Of a stretch of DNA of 64,000 nucleotides, positions 17,179-26,381 are shown piece after piece. Source of the stretch: Acinetobacter radioresistens DSM 6976 = NBRC 102413 = CIP 103788. Lineage in GTDB: Bacteria > Pseudomonadota > Gammaproteobacteria > Pseudomonadales > Moraxellaceae. Location of the stretch: the NCBI RefSeq assembly GCF_006757745.1, contig NZ_AP019741.1:1-64000 (forward strand), in the 5' to 3' direction. The notes below the pieces were generated by a model. It did no database searches. It worked only from the letters and a program-made list of their open reading frames with translations, and was not told where the DNA came from. The translations under genes were made by a program, and so were the position numbers. Position 1 is the stretch's first letter; the number at the start of each line of letters is the position of its first letter.

Positions 17179-18447
17179 ATGTCTGAAAACTTTATGAGTT
17201 CCTTAGCGAAAATAGCTAAAAACGGTGACAGTGCCAATAGCCTGAATATCACCAATATCTACCTTCAAGTAACTGACATCTCGAATGATCAGTCGGGAAC
17301 GACCTATGCCACTGGTATTAATCTCATTACAGGTGAAAATACCAGAGTACGCATGAGTAGCATTGATGAATCAGCTCATGATCTCGTTGCAATGAAGAAA
17401 GAAAGCAACCTCGTTAATGCCAAACATACCGTTACTCGTTTATATGCAGGTCAAAAGCCACGCGAAGAACTCATTGCCAAACGTGATAAACGCCGCGCTA
17501 ATTACCTGTTTTTTGATCGCTGCTTCTCTCTGGGCAATCAAAATGGATATGCCACCTATCGTAGCCATTGGGCTAATACCATTTCTCAGTACCAGTCCCT
17601 TGAAACGGTCACTGGCTATGTGAATATCCAATACAAGGACGAAACCAACGTTCCTAATGGGAAAATTCGCGCATGGGCCAATGTCCTAGAGTTCTGTCGG
17701 TTCTTCAACATTGAAGAAAAAGCCAAAAACTTTGAGATGATCGCCTTTGCTCTACGACAGACACTCGCCAAAACCAACAACATCATGCGTGAAGGTCGCT
17801 TTCAGGCTGAGATCATTGATAACAATGGTAACGCCGTTGCTGCTTTTAATATTCCCCAAAAGTATGTAGAAGCTCAGGGGCGTGATTCCCAAGGTAAACC
17901 GTCTACCTACATGGCTCCATGTGATCCACAAGAATCTATTTCCACCTTTCTGATTGATGATGGTAAAGGGGCAAATACATTCTCTGTATCCAAAGATATT
18001 GCGCGTATTGTACTCAGTGTTTATTGCGACTATCCCTATTCTCAACAGGATTTTATCTCTCAGGAAGCTGACTACATCCAGAACCTAGAAAGTATGAAAA
18101 CACGGCTTTTAAACGGTGAACTACAGGTCAAGGTATTCGGAAGTCGGACTTATCGCTTTGGCCGTGAAAGAATGACTGAGCTTGCTCCTAAACAACGCTT
18201 CAATCCATTAAAGATTTTCTCTCGGGAAGTATATGGGCCAGACAATTTGCCTACTGGTGAAATTGAGCAACTGTATGTACCCATGCTTCTAGGTATGCAA
18301 GTTGCAGAAACCGGCCGCCGGTTTATTGTTTTCCATAACCGAATTCACTACGACACTTTGGGTCTTGGTAAGCCAAAAAGCTTAAGAGAACTATCAGACG
18401 ATCTTGATAAAGTTCAACCCCTTAAAACTAAAAGTTTCTCTCTTTAA
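17179..18447 (+). CDS. Hypothetical 422-aa protein, divergent from csf1
   Basis: A soluble protein with no signal peptide or membrane segment and no family I recognise. A strong GGGG site lies 7 nt before the ATG. The N-terminal 80 residues look strand-rich (NITNIYLQVTDISN...GINLITGENTRVRMSS), possibly an OB-like domain; the middle (about 100-200) is charged and helical (KRDKRRANYLFFDRCF). It shares the promoter region with csf1 in divergent orientation and is followed 21 nt later by a Sel1 gene. A link to the CRISPR system is possible from position only. Confidence 0.7.
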   Translation: MSENFMSSLAKIAKNGDSANSLNITNIYLQVTDISNDQSGTTYATGINLITGENTRVRMSSIDESAHDLVAMKKESNLVNAKHTVTRLYAGQKPREELIAKRDKRRANYLFFDRCFSLGNQNGYATYRSHWANTISQYQSLETVTGYVNIQYKDETNVPNGKIRAWANVLEFCRFFNIEEKAKNFEMIAFALRQTLAKTNNIMREGRFQAEIIDNNGNAVAAFNIPQKYVEAQGRDSQGKPSTYMAPCDPQESISTFLIDDGKGANTFSVSKDIARIVLSVYCDYPYSQQDFISQEADYIQNLESMKTRLLNGELQVKVFGSRTYRFGRERMTELAPKQRFNPLKIFSREVYGPDNLPTGEIEQLYVPMLLGMQVAETGRRFIVFHNRIHYDTLGLGKPKSLRELSDDLDKVQPLKTKSFSL

Positions 18448-18468
18448 TTTATTTGACGGATTATAAAA

Positions 18469-20163
18469 ATGACCGATTTCGCTTCTTTATTTAATCAAGC
18501 ATTTATCCATATCGACAACAAGAATTATCAGGAGGCTGAAAAGTGTTTTATTGAGCTAATGGATCACAAGCATGTTCATGCTCAAATCAACCTTGCAACA
18601 CTTTACCTTGATCCGAATGCCGCTTTTTTTAAATATGATGAAGCCTTTTATTTACTCATGGATGCTGTAAATAAGCCAGAAGGGATCAGTGCCGCTAATA
18701 GCCTTGGTATGATGTATATGGCCGGCTTGGGAGTACCCAAAAACCTTAAATCAGCATTTGAATGGTTTCAACATGGTGCGGAATCTGAACTCCCTGCTTG
18801 CATGGTGAATATGGGTCGCCTGTATGAGCTTGGATATAACGGCGAACCAGATCATAAAGCTGCTATTGACCAGTACCTCAATGCGATGGAAGTTGGCTAT
18901 CCGTCTGCCCTGCCTGAAATTTCAAGATTATTGAGCAAACTCAATACTAAAGACACGCCTAAAACGAAAATAGACGAACTCATTACACATACCGATAAGG
19001 CTTATAAAAAAGCTATTGAAGGCAACATCGAAAACAATAATGGTTCAACAGAATGTGAACTCGCTGAAATGTATGACTCCATTACTGGCTATCATTCATT
19101 TAAAGATCATGCACTACACTGGTATATGCTTTCGCGGGAAAAAGGAAATAGCAATGCAACCAACAATATTGGCGCAATGTACCTGAAAGGTGAGTTTGTT
19201 CAACCCGATCTTAAACAGGCATTCAAATTTTTCAAAGAAGCATCAGAGCAAGGCAATCATCATGCAATGAAGAATTTGGGGTGTATGTACCTAGAAGGCA
19301 TAGCGACCGAAGTGAATTATAAGTCTGCAAGCGATTGGCTAACTCAAGCTGTACTCGGTGGCTGTAAATCTGCCCTCCCTGCTTTGGCTTATACAAAATA
19401 CACTATCGATCCAACCAATACAGACGAATACTTAACATTGTTGCAAGAAGCGGCTGAAATGGGCCATGTAGACTCAATGGTACTCTATGGAGAAATCTAC
19501 CTTGATGGAAAGTATGTAAATGGAGATACCGATAAAGGTATAGCTATGCTAAAACAAGCCAGTGCGCTTAAATCCCATACTGCATCACTATTGCTAGGCA
19601 TTTACTTTGTAGCGAAAAGCGAACCTAGAAATTATACCGAAGCCTCAAAATATCTAATGGAAGCTGTAGAGCATTCAGAATGGCTTCCAGAAGTGGTCAA
19701 CATGGTATCTGATATATTCCATCAACATTTTAAAAAGAAAGAATTTGGTAGCCACAAGGCAATTAAACTGAATAAATTTCTTGCCGATAAAGGCGTTGCA
19801 GAAGCTCAAGTACGCTTAGCCAATCTTTATGTTGAAAGTAAAGATCAAGATTTAAAATCTGCCTATAAGTACGCAAGAATGAGTGCGGATCAGAAAAATA
19901 TACATGGCTTATCTCTTTTAACTGCCTTGTTTGCTTCAAGCAACTTAAGCGATATTAAAGTACTGAATGAAACCCTAGATCACTTGGACGAAGCTGTAAA
20001 TAATGGTTCAGGACATGCAGCATTTACCCTAGCTAAATTTTATCAGGTCGGATCAGCAGACATCCCAAGTGATCATCAGCAATTTATGCAGTATCTCAGT
20101 CGGGCGGTTAAACTTGGATATGAACCGGCTTCTGTATACATGAAAAAAATGCCGAAAAGTTAA
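18469..20163 (+). CDS. Large Sel1-repeat protein (564 aa)
   Basis: Almost the whole length is made of Sel1-like repeats, for example AANSLGMMYMAGLGVPKNLKSAFEWFQHGAES near 80, NATNNIGAMYLKGEFVQPDLKQAFKFFKEASEQG near 225 and HAMKNLGCMYLEGIATEVNYKSASDWLTQA. No signal peptide, so cytoplasmic. It should act as a scaffold. It follows the 422-aa gene by 21 nt and probably belongs to its operon. Confidence 0.88.
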   Translation: MTDFASLFNQAFIHIDNKNYQEAEKCFIELMDHKHVHAQINLATLYLDPNAAFFKYDEAFYLLMDAVNKPEGISAANSLGMMYMAGLGVPKNLKSAFEWFQHGAESELPACMVNMGRLYELGYNGEPDHKAAIDQYLNAMEVGYPSALPEISRLLSKLNTKDTPKTKIDELITHTDKAYKKAIEGNIENNNGSTECELAEMYDSITGYHSFKDHALHWYMLSREKGNSNATNNIGAMYLKGEFVQPDLKQAFKFFKEASEQGNHHAMKNLGCMYLEGIATEVNYKSASDWLTQAVLGGCKSALPALAYTKYTIDPTNTDEYLTLLQEAAEMGHVDSMVLYGEIYLDGKYVNGDTDKGIAMLKQASALKSHTASLLLGIYFVAKSEPRNYTEASKYLMEAVEHSEWLPEVVNMVSDIFHQHFKKKEFGSHKAIKLNKFLADKGVAEAQVRLANLYVESKDQDLKSAYKYARMSADQKNIHGLSLLTALFASSNLSDIKVLNETLDHLDEAVNNGSGHAAFTLAKFYQVGSADIPSDHQQFMQYLSRAVKLGYEPASVYMKKMPKS

Positions 20164-20178
20164 AAAGGACCATCTAGT

Positions 20179-20207
20179 GAGCATAGTTTCCCATGGGTAC
20201 TATGCTC
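20179..20207. repeat. 9-bp perfect inverted repeat after the Sel1 gene
   Basis: GAGCATAGT and ACTATGCTC flank an 11-nt loop, 15 bp after the stop. There is no T-run, so it may be an mRNA-stabilising hairpin or a protein site and not a standard terminator. Confidence 0.6.
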
Positions 20208-20259
20208 AAGATTCTAAAAATTAATACTGGTGGCTTAACACTTGAGCGGAGTAAACCTG

Positions 20260-20916
20260 TTGGACAAGAAAATTGACAAAATAATCTATTTCTCAACGTT
20301 TATCGCCACCCTATTTGTCATGATTCCAATGACCGCATACGTGGCGCGTCAGATCACGACACTGACTGAATTTCTTGCATCTCTGACTGGCCTCACCGCT
20401 ATTGCTTGTTCCATCCACTTATTTTCATTCCGCAAGCTCTTAAAACAATCCAGATTTAACGCTGATAATCAGCAGAACGTTTTATTTGTTGCAACGGTCG
20501 TATTTTTTGAATTAAGAGGGATTAAATATAAAATCCGAAAAACTGAAAGTAAATCAAATTTTGCCTTCCATGTTGAATGGACCTTAAGTGATCCTCACAC
20601 AGAACAGTTACGAGCTATATTTTGTAGCTTGTGCATTCATAATTTTAAAGGCATAACGCCTACTAAAAAAACCCGAATTCAATTACAAAGAGATTGGGAA
20701 GATAATCTTGTAGAAAATCTAACTGAAATAGAAAAGAAAAAACTTTGGAAAGAACATACTAAAATACTTCGAGAGGATTTTAATAATAATAAAAAGGTGT
20801 TTCAAAAAATCCACAAAGCAATTCTTATTAATAGTAATTGTGATTCAATATCAAACTTAATTAAAACCAGTGTGATACACAGGAATGATGTTCTGGAAAG
20901 GAATAAAGGTCGTTAA
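20260..20916 (+). CDS. Two-TM membrane protein with cytoplasmic domain
   Basis: Two N-terminal membrane helices (FSTFIATLFVMIPMTAYVA and LTGLTAIACSIHLFSF) are followed by about 160 mostly charged residues. The frame lacks an ATG near its start. TTG at 20260 follows a GGAG at 8 nt and is my choice; TTG at 20242 or CTG at 20257 are alternatives. The C-terminal domain contains ELRGIKYKIRKTESKS and many lysines and asparagines. Family unknown. Confidence 0.6.
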   Translation: MDKKIDKIIYFSTFIATLFVMIPMTAYVARQITTLTEFLASLTGLTAIACSIHLFSFRKLLKQSRFNADNQQNVLFVATVVFFELRGIKYKIRKTESKSNFAFHVEWTLSDPHTEQLRAIFCSLCIHNFKGITPTKKTRIQLQRDWEDNLVENLTEIEKKKLWKEHTKILREDFNNNKKVFQKIHKAILINSNCDSISNLIKTSVIHRNDVLERNKGR

Positions 20917-20941
20917 ACCTAGTTTAATAAGGTCGATAAAC

Positions 20942-21184
20942 CTAGTTCTTTGCATTCTTTTTCATGGCCTCTCTACTCTGCATGTACTTCACAACAGCTA
21001 TCGAGTTTAAAACCATAAACCCTAGAAACAATAATAATTTGGTGAATATAAACACTGAATATGACATCTTGGAATTTGAAGGTGTAACAAGCATATTGGT
21101 GATTAAAGCCAGACTTAAAGTAGCAATCGAAAGTACACCATAAAACGTTGATGGACTATCAGCTTTCTGAATAAATTGCTTCAT
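20942..21184 (-). CDS. Small two-TM membrane protein (80 aa)
   Basis: Two hydrophobic segments (about 16-36 and 45-68) with a lysine-rich C-terminus (SREAMKKNAKN). It lies alone between convergent and co-directional genes. Function unknown. Confidence 0.5.
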   Translation of the reverse strand: MKQFIQKADSPSTFYGVLSIATLSLALITNMLVTPSNSKMSYSVFIFTKLLLFLGFMVLNSIAVVKYMQSREAMKKNAKN

Positions 21185-21297
21185 GGTTTATCCCAAGTCT
21201 TTTAACCCCTGTTTAATATTTTACGATCAGGAAATTCACGCCGTATTATAATATTTTTTCATGACAAAATATTTTAAATTTAATGATTGAGTAAAAC

Positions 21298-21543
21298 CTA
21301 CCCAAACAAAGTCACGATATATATTATAGGAAATGGCAGAATATAGACAGCATTAAAGAGTGGGTGTAAATTTCTTGGCTTTAACAGATAGAACTGTGAA
21401 ATCAATAAAACAATTTCAACAATCATTAGAACCATAAACCAGATACTAAAGCCATATACTGTCAGCATTAAGAAACCATTTGTAATAATGAATATGGTAA
21501 TTAAAATCGCTATATATTTTAAAAATAATACAAGCTTATCCAT
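21298..21543 (-). CDS. Small membrane protein (about 81 aa)
   Basis: From the ATG at 21543 (MDKLVLFLKYIAILITIF) the protein is nearly all hydrophobic, with three membrane segments. GGGAG lies 5 nt before this ATG; the adjacent ATG at 21546 is too close to it, and the longer frame to 21591 lacks a better site. Function unknown. Confidence 0.5.
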   Translation of the reverse strand: MDKLVLFLKYIAILITIFIITNGFLMLTVYGFSIWFMVLMIVEIVLLISQFYLLKPRNLHPLFNAVYILPFPIIYIVTLFG

Positions 21544-21623
21544 CATATCTCCCTTCAAATATTGTTTGCATACAATAAAACAGTAATGCACATCGACATT
21601 ACTGTTTTACGTTATGCTCGTTT

Positions 21624-22691
21624 CTAAGCTGCATTAAGATAGGTATCTTCAACTTCCTGATACGCTTTAGGAAGCTCAAGGCCAATTTCCTGCATGATCT
21701 GGTTCGCTGTCAAAATGATGTTCTGGCGAGTCTTAGAGATGCGCCCACCAACTACACAACGATCTTTCCAAACCAAATTATCGCGGGACCAATCAATTGT
21801 GCTTAGTTTCTCAATATATTGATGCCAATCAGTCGGGTGATAATCCATAAGCTGTTTGCTGACCGATGCCAAAGCAAGCCATACCACGCTATGAGCATGA
21901 ACATATTGTTCGCGCAATTGTTCTGGTAGTACTTGACCATTCTCCAACTGGTTCCACTCTGGAATGCTTAAGCAAACCTGTTCCCAGAAGGTTTGCGCCG
22001 TAGCAGCTTCAAAATCCTCTCCGTGGTCTTTAACCATGACTTTAAAAGCTTGATAAAGGCCACTAAAGGTAAAGAATTTGTCAGACTTGGCCGGCAAATT
22101 GGTGCGCTCAAAATCAACGAAATCTTTGAACAATGGAATCTCATTAATGATAGATCGCGTTAAAGTATTATACTGATCACGGTGGTTATAAAGCAGCTTA
22201 ATCGACTGAGCCGGCTTAGTTGCATTGATATTAATATCTGCAAACACCTGTTGAGCCTGTTCTACCCCTTTACCCACATAGAGCATAAGCCCAATAGTTT
22301 CTTCACCTAAAAATTTACGGTGCTTTACAGCTTCTTCCAAAGCAGCTCTGCGATGCTGACCATCTGACAACAAAATTTCTGCATCAATCGCTATATTTAA
22401 TTTACCTAAATTAAAGCTCCCCTCGAAAGAATCGAACTGCACTAACCCATATTTGACATAGCCGACAAGAGGCGGCAATACATAAGTATCAGGATTATCG
22501 AGTACATACTTAGTGATCTGAGCAACACGAGTCTTATTCAGCATACGTTGACCACGCTGATCAACAGGTAGGCTCATATCATCCTGCTTTATAAGCTTTG
22601 AAATCACCTTCAATGGCAATTGAAGAAGGAATACTGCCTGACGACCTTGGATGCCTTGTAGAGCAGAAAATGAGTAATGGCTTTCGTTCAT
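21624..22691 (-). CDS. DndB-like DGQHR-domain protein
   Basis: The motif DGQHR at 110-114, in the setting AEILLSDGQHRRAALEEA, together with the later VFADININATKPAQS (about 155-170), defines the DGQHR/DndB group. DndB is the regulator of the phosphorothioate DNA modification cluster, but no dndACDE genes are here, so this stand-alone copy should not be called dndB. Similar lone proteins occur on plasmids and phages. It begins 47 nt after the recA stop on the same strand and is likely read with recA from the regulated promoter at 23834-23862. The role may be DNA binding in plasmid maintenance or repair; this is inference. Confidence 0.75.
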   Translation of the reverse strand: MNESHYSFSALQGIQGRQAVFLLQLPLKVISKLIKQDDMSLPVDQRGQRMLNKTRVAQITKYVLDNPDTYVLPPLVGYVKYGLVQFDSFEGSFNLGKLNIAIDAEILLSDGQHRRAALEEAVKHRKFLGEETIGLMLYVGKGVEQAQQVFADININATKPAQSIKLLYNHRDQYNTLTRSIINEIPLFKDFVDFERTNLPAKSDKFFTFSGLYQAFKVMVKDHGEDFEAATAQTFWEQVCLSIPEWNQLENGQVLPEQLREQYVHAHSVVWLALASVSKQLMDYHPTDWHQYIEKLSTIDWSRDNLVWKDRCVVGGRISKTRQNIILTANQIMQEIGLELPKAYQEVEDTYLNAA

Positions 22692-22738
22692 GTGTTCACC
22701 TATAAAGTCTGAATTAATGGTTTGATCTGGAATGCTTC

Positions 22739-23809
22739 CTAAGAAGCATTACCAGTTAGTTCAAGTTCAGGACTTTCAGGTTCGACAGTAGTGATCCCAT
22801 TGAAAGCACGATCAATAATCTTACGCTCCAACTCTGCACATACATCAGGGTTTTCCTGCAAGAACGCCATAGCGTTATTTTTACCTTGACCGATTTTTGC
22901 CTTGTTCATGCTGTACCATGCGCCAGACTTCTCAATAAGGTCATACTGGACACCAAAATCAATGATTTCACCTAAACGGTTAAAACCTTTGCCATAAAGA
23001 ATCTGGAATTGGGTTTCTTTAAAAGGAGGTGCCATTTTATTTTTAATGATTTTGACTTTAGTTTCGTTGCCCACAATCGCATCAGCTTCCTTAATCTGAC
23101 CGATGCGGCGAATATCAAGTCGAACAGAGGCATAGAATTTAAGTGCATTACCGCCGGTTGTCGTTTCAGGGCTACCAAACATGACACCGATCTTCATACG
23201 AATCTGGTTAATGAATACAACGAGCGTATTTGTTTTCTGGGCATTACCTGTGATCTTGCGGAGTGCTTGGCTCATGAGGCGTGCTTGCAAGCCCATGTGA
23301 GAATCACCCATTTCACCCTCAATCTCTGCTCTTGGTGTTAATGCTGCAACAGAGTCAACAACAACCATATCAACAGCACCAGAACGCACCAACATATCTA
23401 CGATTTCTAAAGCCTGTTCGCCGTGGTCAGGCTGCGATACCAAAAGTGCATCAATATCTACGCCTAATTTTTTCGCGTACTGCGGATCAAGCGCATGTTC
23501 GGCATCCACAAAAGCACATACACCGCCGTTTTTCTGAGCTTGTGCAATAGTTTGTAGAGTTAAAGTTGTTTTACCAGAAGATTCAGGCCCAAAAATTTCA
23601 ACAATACGGCCTTTAGGTAAGCCACCAATACCAGTCGCAATATCAATACCCAATGAACCAGTGCTAACTGCATCAACAGCCGTTACTTTTTTTGATCCAA
23701 GGCGCATAATTGCATTCGTACCAAATTGTTTTTCAATCTGGTTAAGAGCGGTCTGTAGAGCAGCGCCACGTTGATCTTGACCACTAATTGATGAATTCGC
23801 TTTAGACAT
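22739..23809 (-). CDS. recA: Plasmid-encoded RecA recombinase
   Basis: RecA forms filaments on ssDNA for homologous recombination and the damage response. The 356-aa product is full length with Walker A GPESSGKT (74-81), a hydrophobic Walker B strand ending VVVDSVAAL, an L1/L2 region ([17 protein letters not shown] and [22 protein letters not shown]), and the usual C-terminal domain. I start at MSKANS because GGAGG lies 7 nt upstream; the longer frame to 23854 would run through the promoter. It is a second copy, since a host has its own. Codon use resembles the neighbours. The promoter carries the motif shared by eight units in this window. Confidence 0.96.
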   Translation of the reverse strand: MSKANSSISGQDQRGAALQTALNQIEKQFGTNAIMRLGSKKVTAVDAVSTGSLGIDIATGIGGLPKGRIVEIFGPESSGKTTLTLQTIAQAQKNGGVCAFVDAEHALDPQYAKKLGVDIDALLVSQPDHGEQALEIVDMLVRSGAVDMVVVDSVAALTPRAEIEGEMGDSHMGLQARLMSQALRKITGNAQKTNTLVVFINQIRMKIGVMFGSPETTTGGNALKFYASVRLDIRRIGQIKEADAIVGNETKVKIIKNKMAPPFKETQFQILYGKGFNRLGEIIDFGVQYDLIEKSGAWYSMNKAKIGQGKNNAMAFLQENPDVCAELERKIIDRAFNGITTVEPESPELELTGNAS

Positions 23810-23833
23810 ATTTACCTCCAAGTTGATATAGAC

Positions 23834-23862
23834 ACTATACAAAATATACCGCATATAAGCAA
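23834..23862 (-). promoter_or_regulatory. recA promoter with shared operator motif
   Basis: On the minus strand: -35 TTGCTT (23857-23862), 17-bp spacer, -10 TATAGT (23834-23839). The spacer holds ATATGCGGTATAT, the motif also found at seven other minus-strand promoters here. Confidence 0.75.
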
Positions 23863-23896
23863 TACTAGGAGAGTAATATTTTTCTATTTTTAGAAT

Positions 23897-23927
23897 AAAA
23901 AAAGAGGATAATAAATATCCCCTCTTA
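23897..23927 (-). terminator. Terminator of the 477-aa gene
   Basis: GAGGGGATA...TATCCTC read on the minus strand, followed by seven T; isolates the upstream unit from the recA promoter. Confidence 0.8.
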
Positions 23928-23950
23928 ATATATAAAGAATGATCTGCTTT

Positions 23951-25384
23951 TCAAATAACGTAAGAGCGTAAAACTTCCTCAAAATAACCTTCAATATCTA
24001 CACTCGAATTAAAGGCGACATCAATTTCTTCACCAACAATAATTGTGTGATAATAAGAGCGTTCTGGTTGATTATCTGAGCCTACTAATAGATAACTATC
24101 CCCTACTTTCTGCAAAACAAAACCCATATCACTTTGCATCATATCACTCCATTCCAGTCCAACTAATATGTGACAATTCACTAAAAGATCATTCACATAT
24201 TCAGTCGGTAGGGAGCCATATGAACATCCTGACTTAAGATAATAGGCATCATTTCTCTCGAAGCGTTTAAATGCACGAAACACATCAGACTTTCTAGTTT
24301 CATCAATGCAGTAATCCAGATGATTAATATAACGGTCAACATTGCCGTTATAAGTGCAATTCCAGTTAATACTATTCACAATCAAACTATAATTAATTGC
24401 ATAGTTCAGATCATAAGTATTGTTCTGGAAGCTCTTAGACTGGAAAAAAGAAAAAATTGCCTCAACATATCGTCTGTTTTTATTGCAACCCCTTATTCCG
24501 ATCCGCATAAACTCCCTAAATAACAGGTGGATATTTTCAAAACGGCAATTACGAGAAACTTTAGAGAAGAACTTCAACCAAGGAATGAAATTAGCTTTAT
24601 CGTAAGAGAATTGTTTTAAACTTAAATAATCACAGTTAATAAAGAAAGAAATATCATCATTATCAAAACGAGCATGATAATCAATATTTGAAAGCACAAC
24701 TTTAGCGAATGAAGCTCGTGATGAAGATGATAAAGCTTCAAGCTTAGACAAAAACTCTGGTGATATATGCAGAAATTTAGCAATAACTAAATGATTGGGT
24801 AAAAAGTGATTATAAAGTTTAATTACATCCGTATTTTTAGATAAATTAATTAATGTGCTAATACGGATTTTTTCAGGAGCATATGGATATACTTCAACCA
24901 ATGGCTTTAATGAAAAAAACTTATCTTGAAAAAATGAATGCAGTTTTGCAACTAATAATGATAAGCGTGCAATATTAGTTTCTTTCAGTTTAGCCTTAAT
25001 AAAATTAATAATACGCTTATTAATATAGTGTGAACGCTTAATATTAATTTCATCAAATAAGCAGCATAATTTGTAATTAACAGCTTCAATTAAATTATGT
25101 TTAAAACTTATTAAACTATGCTCATGCTCAAGCATTTCTTCAAAGTTAAAAGAATGCCGCCCATCGAAGGCAATTCGTCCAGATTCAACAAACACAGGTA
25201 AATGACAGTCGCAATGCTGTACAGAACACCAATCTCCGTATGAGTTTTTTTCGTACATTTTCAGGCATTTAGGGTCAAGGATTTCAACTTTCCATAAGCC
25301 AAAAATGGTTACTTCATTTTCATTAGAAAAACTAATACATTCCTGAATATCAAGTGCATTCAGAAAATTATCAACAAAACTCAT
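23951..25384 (-). CDS. Hypothetical 477-aa protein
   Basis: A large cytoplasmic protein rich in F, N, S and cysteine, with no family I recognise. The N-terminal 90 residues contain a cysteine/histidine group (WCSVQHCDCHLP) that could bind metal. The middle is helical. The C-terminal 80 residues (LLVNCHILVGLEWSDMMQSDMGFVLQK...SYLLVGSDNQPERSYYHTIIVG) look strand-rich and separate. It overlaps the preceding gene (ATGA) and has a strong terminator, so it is the last gene of the run 26366 to 25734 to 25381 to here. Confidence 0.65.
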   Translation of the reverse strand: MSFVDNFLNALDIQECISFSNENEVTIFGLWKVEILDPKCLKMYEKNSYGDWCSVQHCDCHLPVFVESGRIAFDGRHSFNFEEMLEHEHSLISFKHNLIEAVNYKLCCLFDEINIKRSHYINKRIINFIKAKLKETNIARLSLLVAKLHSFFQDKFFSLKPLVEVYPYAPEKIRISTLINLSKNTDVIKLYNHFLPNHLVIAKFLHISPEFLSKLEALSSSSRASFAKVVLSNIDYHARFDNDDISFFINCDYLSLKQFSYDKANFIPWLKFFSKVSRNCRFENIHLLFREFMRIGIRGCNKNRRYVEAIFSFFQSKSFQNNTYDLNYAINYSLIVNSINWNCTYNGNVDRYINHLDYCIDETRKSDVFRAFKRFERNDAYYLKSGCSYGSLPTEYVNDLLVNCHILVGLEWSDMMQSDMGFVLQKVGDSYLLVGSDNQPERSYYHTIIVGEEIDVAFNSSVDIEGYFEEVLRSYVI

Positions 25385-25731
25385 TTTAGCCCTTTCAATT
25401 GTTCTTTCATTATTGCAGCATTCCGTCTAGTATTTTCTATAGACGCTCGTTCCGCACTTGAAAGACCCCGATCGTTAATATCGAATTCTACATTTATATC
25501 CGAATAACCGCCATACCCTTGTCGCGCTGCATCGAACATTGCTTTATTATAATTACTAGCAGATTGAATGGTTTCAGCCTGACTTTGCGTTGCAAGTTCA
25601 CGTAATCTCTGAATATTCTTCTGTTTTTCATTCTCTGAATAATTAGGCGCAGAGGGATTAACTTCTGCATAAGAAACACAATTAATTAATCCCAAAAGAA
25701 CCAATGATACTACTTGATATTTCATTTGCAT
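25381..25731 (-). CDS. Small secreted protein (about 115 aa)
   Basis: A signal peptide (MKYQVVSLVLLGLINCVSYA) precedes a charged helical region (SENEKQKNIQRLRELATQSQ) and a short C-terminal helix. Probably periplasmic. Stop and next start overlap as ATGA. It follows the 210-aa gene by 2 nt. Function unknown. Confidence 0.65.
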   Translation of the reverse strand: MQMKYQVVSLVLLGLINCVSYAEVNPSAPNYSENEKQKNIQRLRELATQSQAETIQSASNYNKAMFDAARQGYGGYSDINVEFDINDRGLSSAERASIENTRRNAAIMKEQLKGLK

Positions 25732-25733
25732 TT

Positions 25734-26366
25734 TTAACCGCCGTTTAATACTGGTAGACCACGAATTTCATAGGTATATACACCCACGTTATTAACTTCC
25801 GAATATTTTGCGTTTGATACTAATTGCAAATTGTGGTTACGAGAATATTCCTTCCCTGCATTTATATTTGCCAATCGCTGCATTTCTTCCTCGCTTAATT
25901 GCTGAGAAAAAACGGTTTGGGCCAATACTGCTGAATACACCGCCCAACTTTTTTTAGCTACCAAGGCTTCTGCTGTATTCTGATCACCAGTAATCTTCAT
26001 CACCAATTTAATATTGGTAGCTTTGTCATTAAAACCAGTTACTTGGTACTGTAATGTCTTTTTTTCTTTCTGGTTCGGTATATCTATTTCCGATGTACTG
26101 CAACCATACAAATTCGTTTCAGGATCAATTAAGGCGTAGCCAGTTGTATATATATGAGCATTTGCCAAAGCGTCACATGCACTTTGGGGTGCAGCTCCCC
26201 ACACACGATCACTTTCACTTAATGGACGTTCAGCCGATGAAAGCTTATAGGTATCTGGGGTAATTACTGGCTTGTCCGGATTTAAAATCTCATTACCGCA
26301 ATACACTGAAATAGCAATTACTGGTACTGCAATTGCAGTAGCCAAGGCTAATTTCGACTTATTCAT
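25734..26366 (-). CDS. Signal-anchored envelope protein, 210 aa
   Basis: The N-terminus has an uncleaved-looking or signal helix (LALATAIAVPVIAISVYCG), then a proline-rich linker and a domain with two cysteines (SACDALANAHIYTTGYALIDPETNLYGCS) that may form a disulphide. A middle region with TLQYQVTGFNDKATNIKLVMKITGD is strand-rich. First gene of a three-gene run ending in the 477-aa protein. No family recognised. Confidence 0.65.
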   Translation of the reverse strand: MNKSKLALATAIAVPVIAISVYCGNEILNPDKPVITPDTYKLSSAERPLSESDRVWGAAPQSACDALANAHIYTTGYALIDPETNLYGCSTSEIDIPNQKEKKTLQYQVTGFNDKATNIKLVMKITGDQNTAEALVAKKSWAVYSAVLAQTVFSQQLSEEEMQRLANINAGKEYSRNHNLQLVSNAKYSEVNNVGVYTYEIRGLPVLNGG

Positions 26367-26381
26367 GCTTATACAACTCTC

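Noticed and set aside
21624..22691. Full dnd phosphorothioation cluster
   Set aside because: Only the DGQHR protein is present; no dndA, C, D or E nearby.
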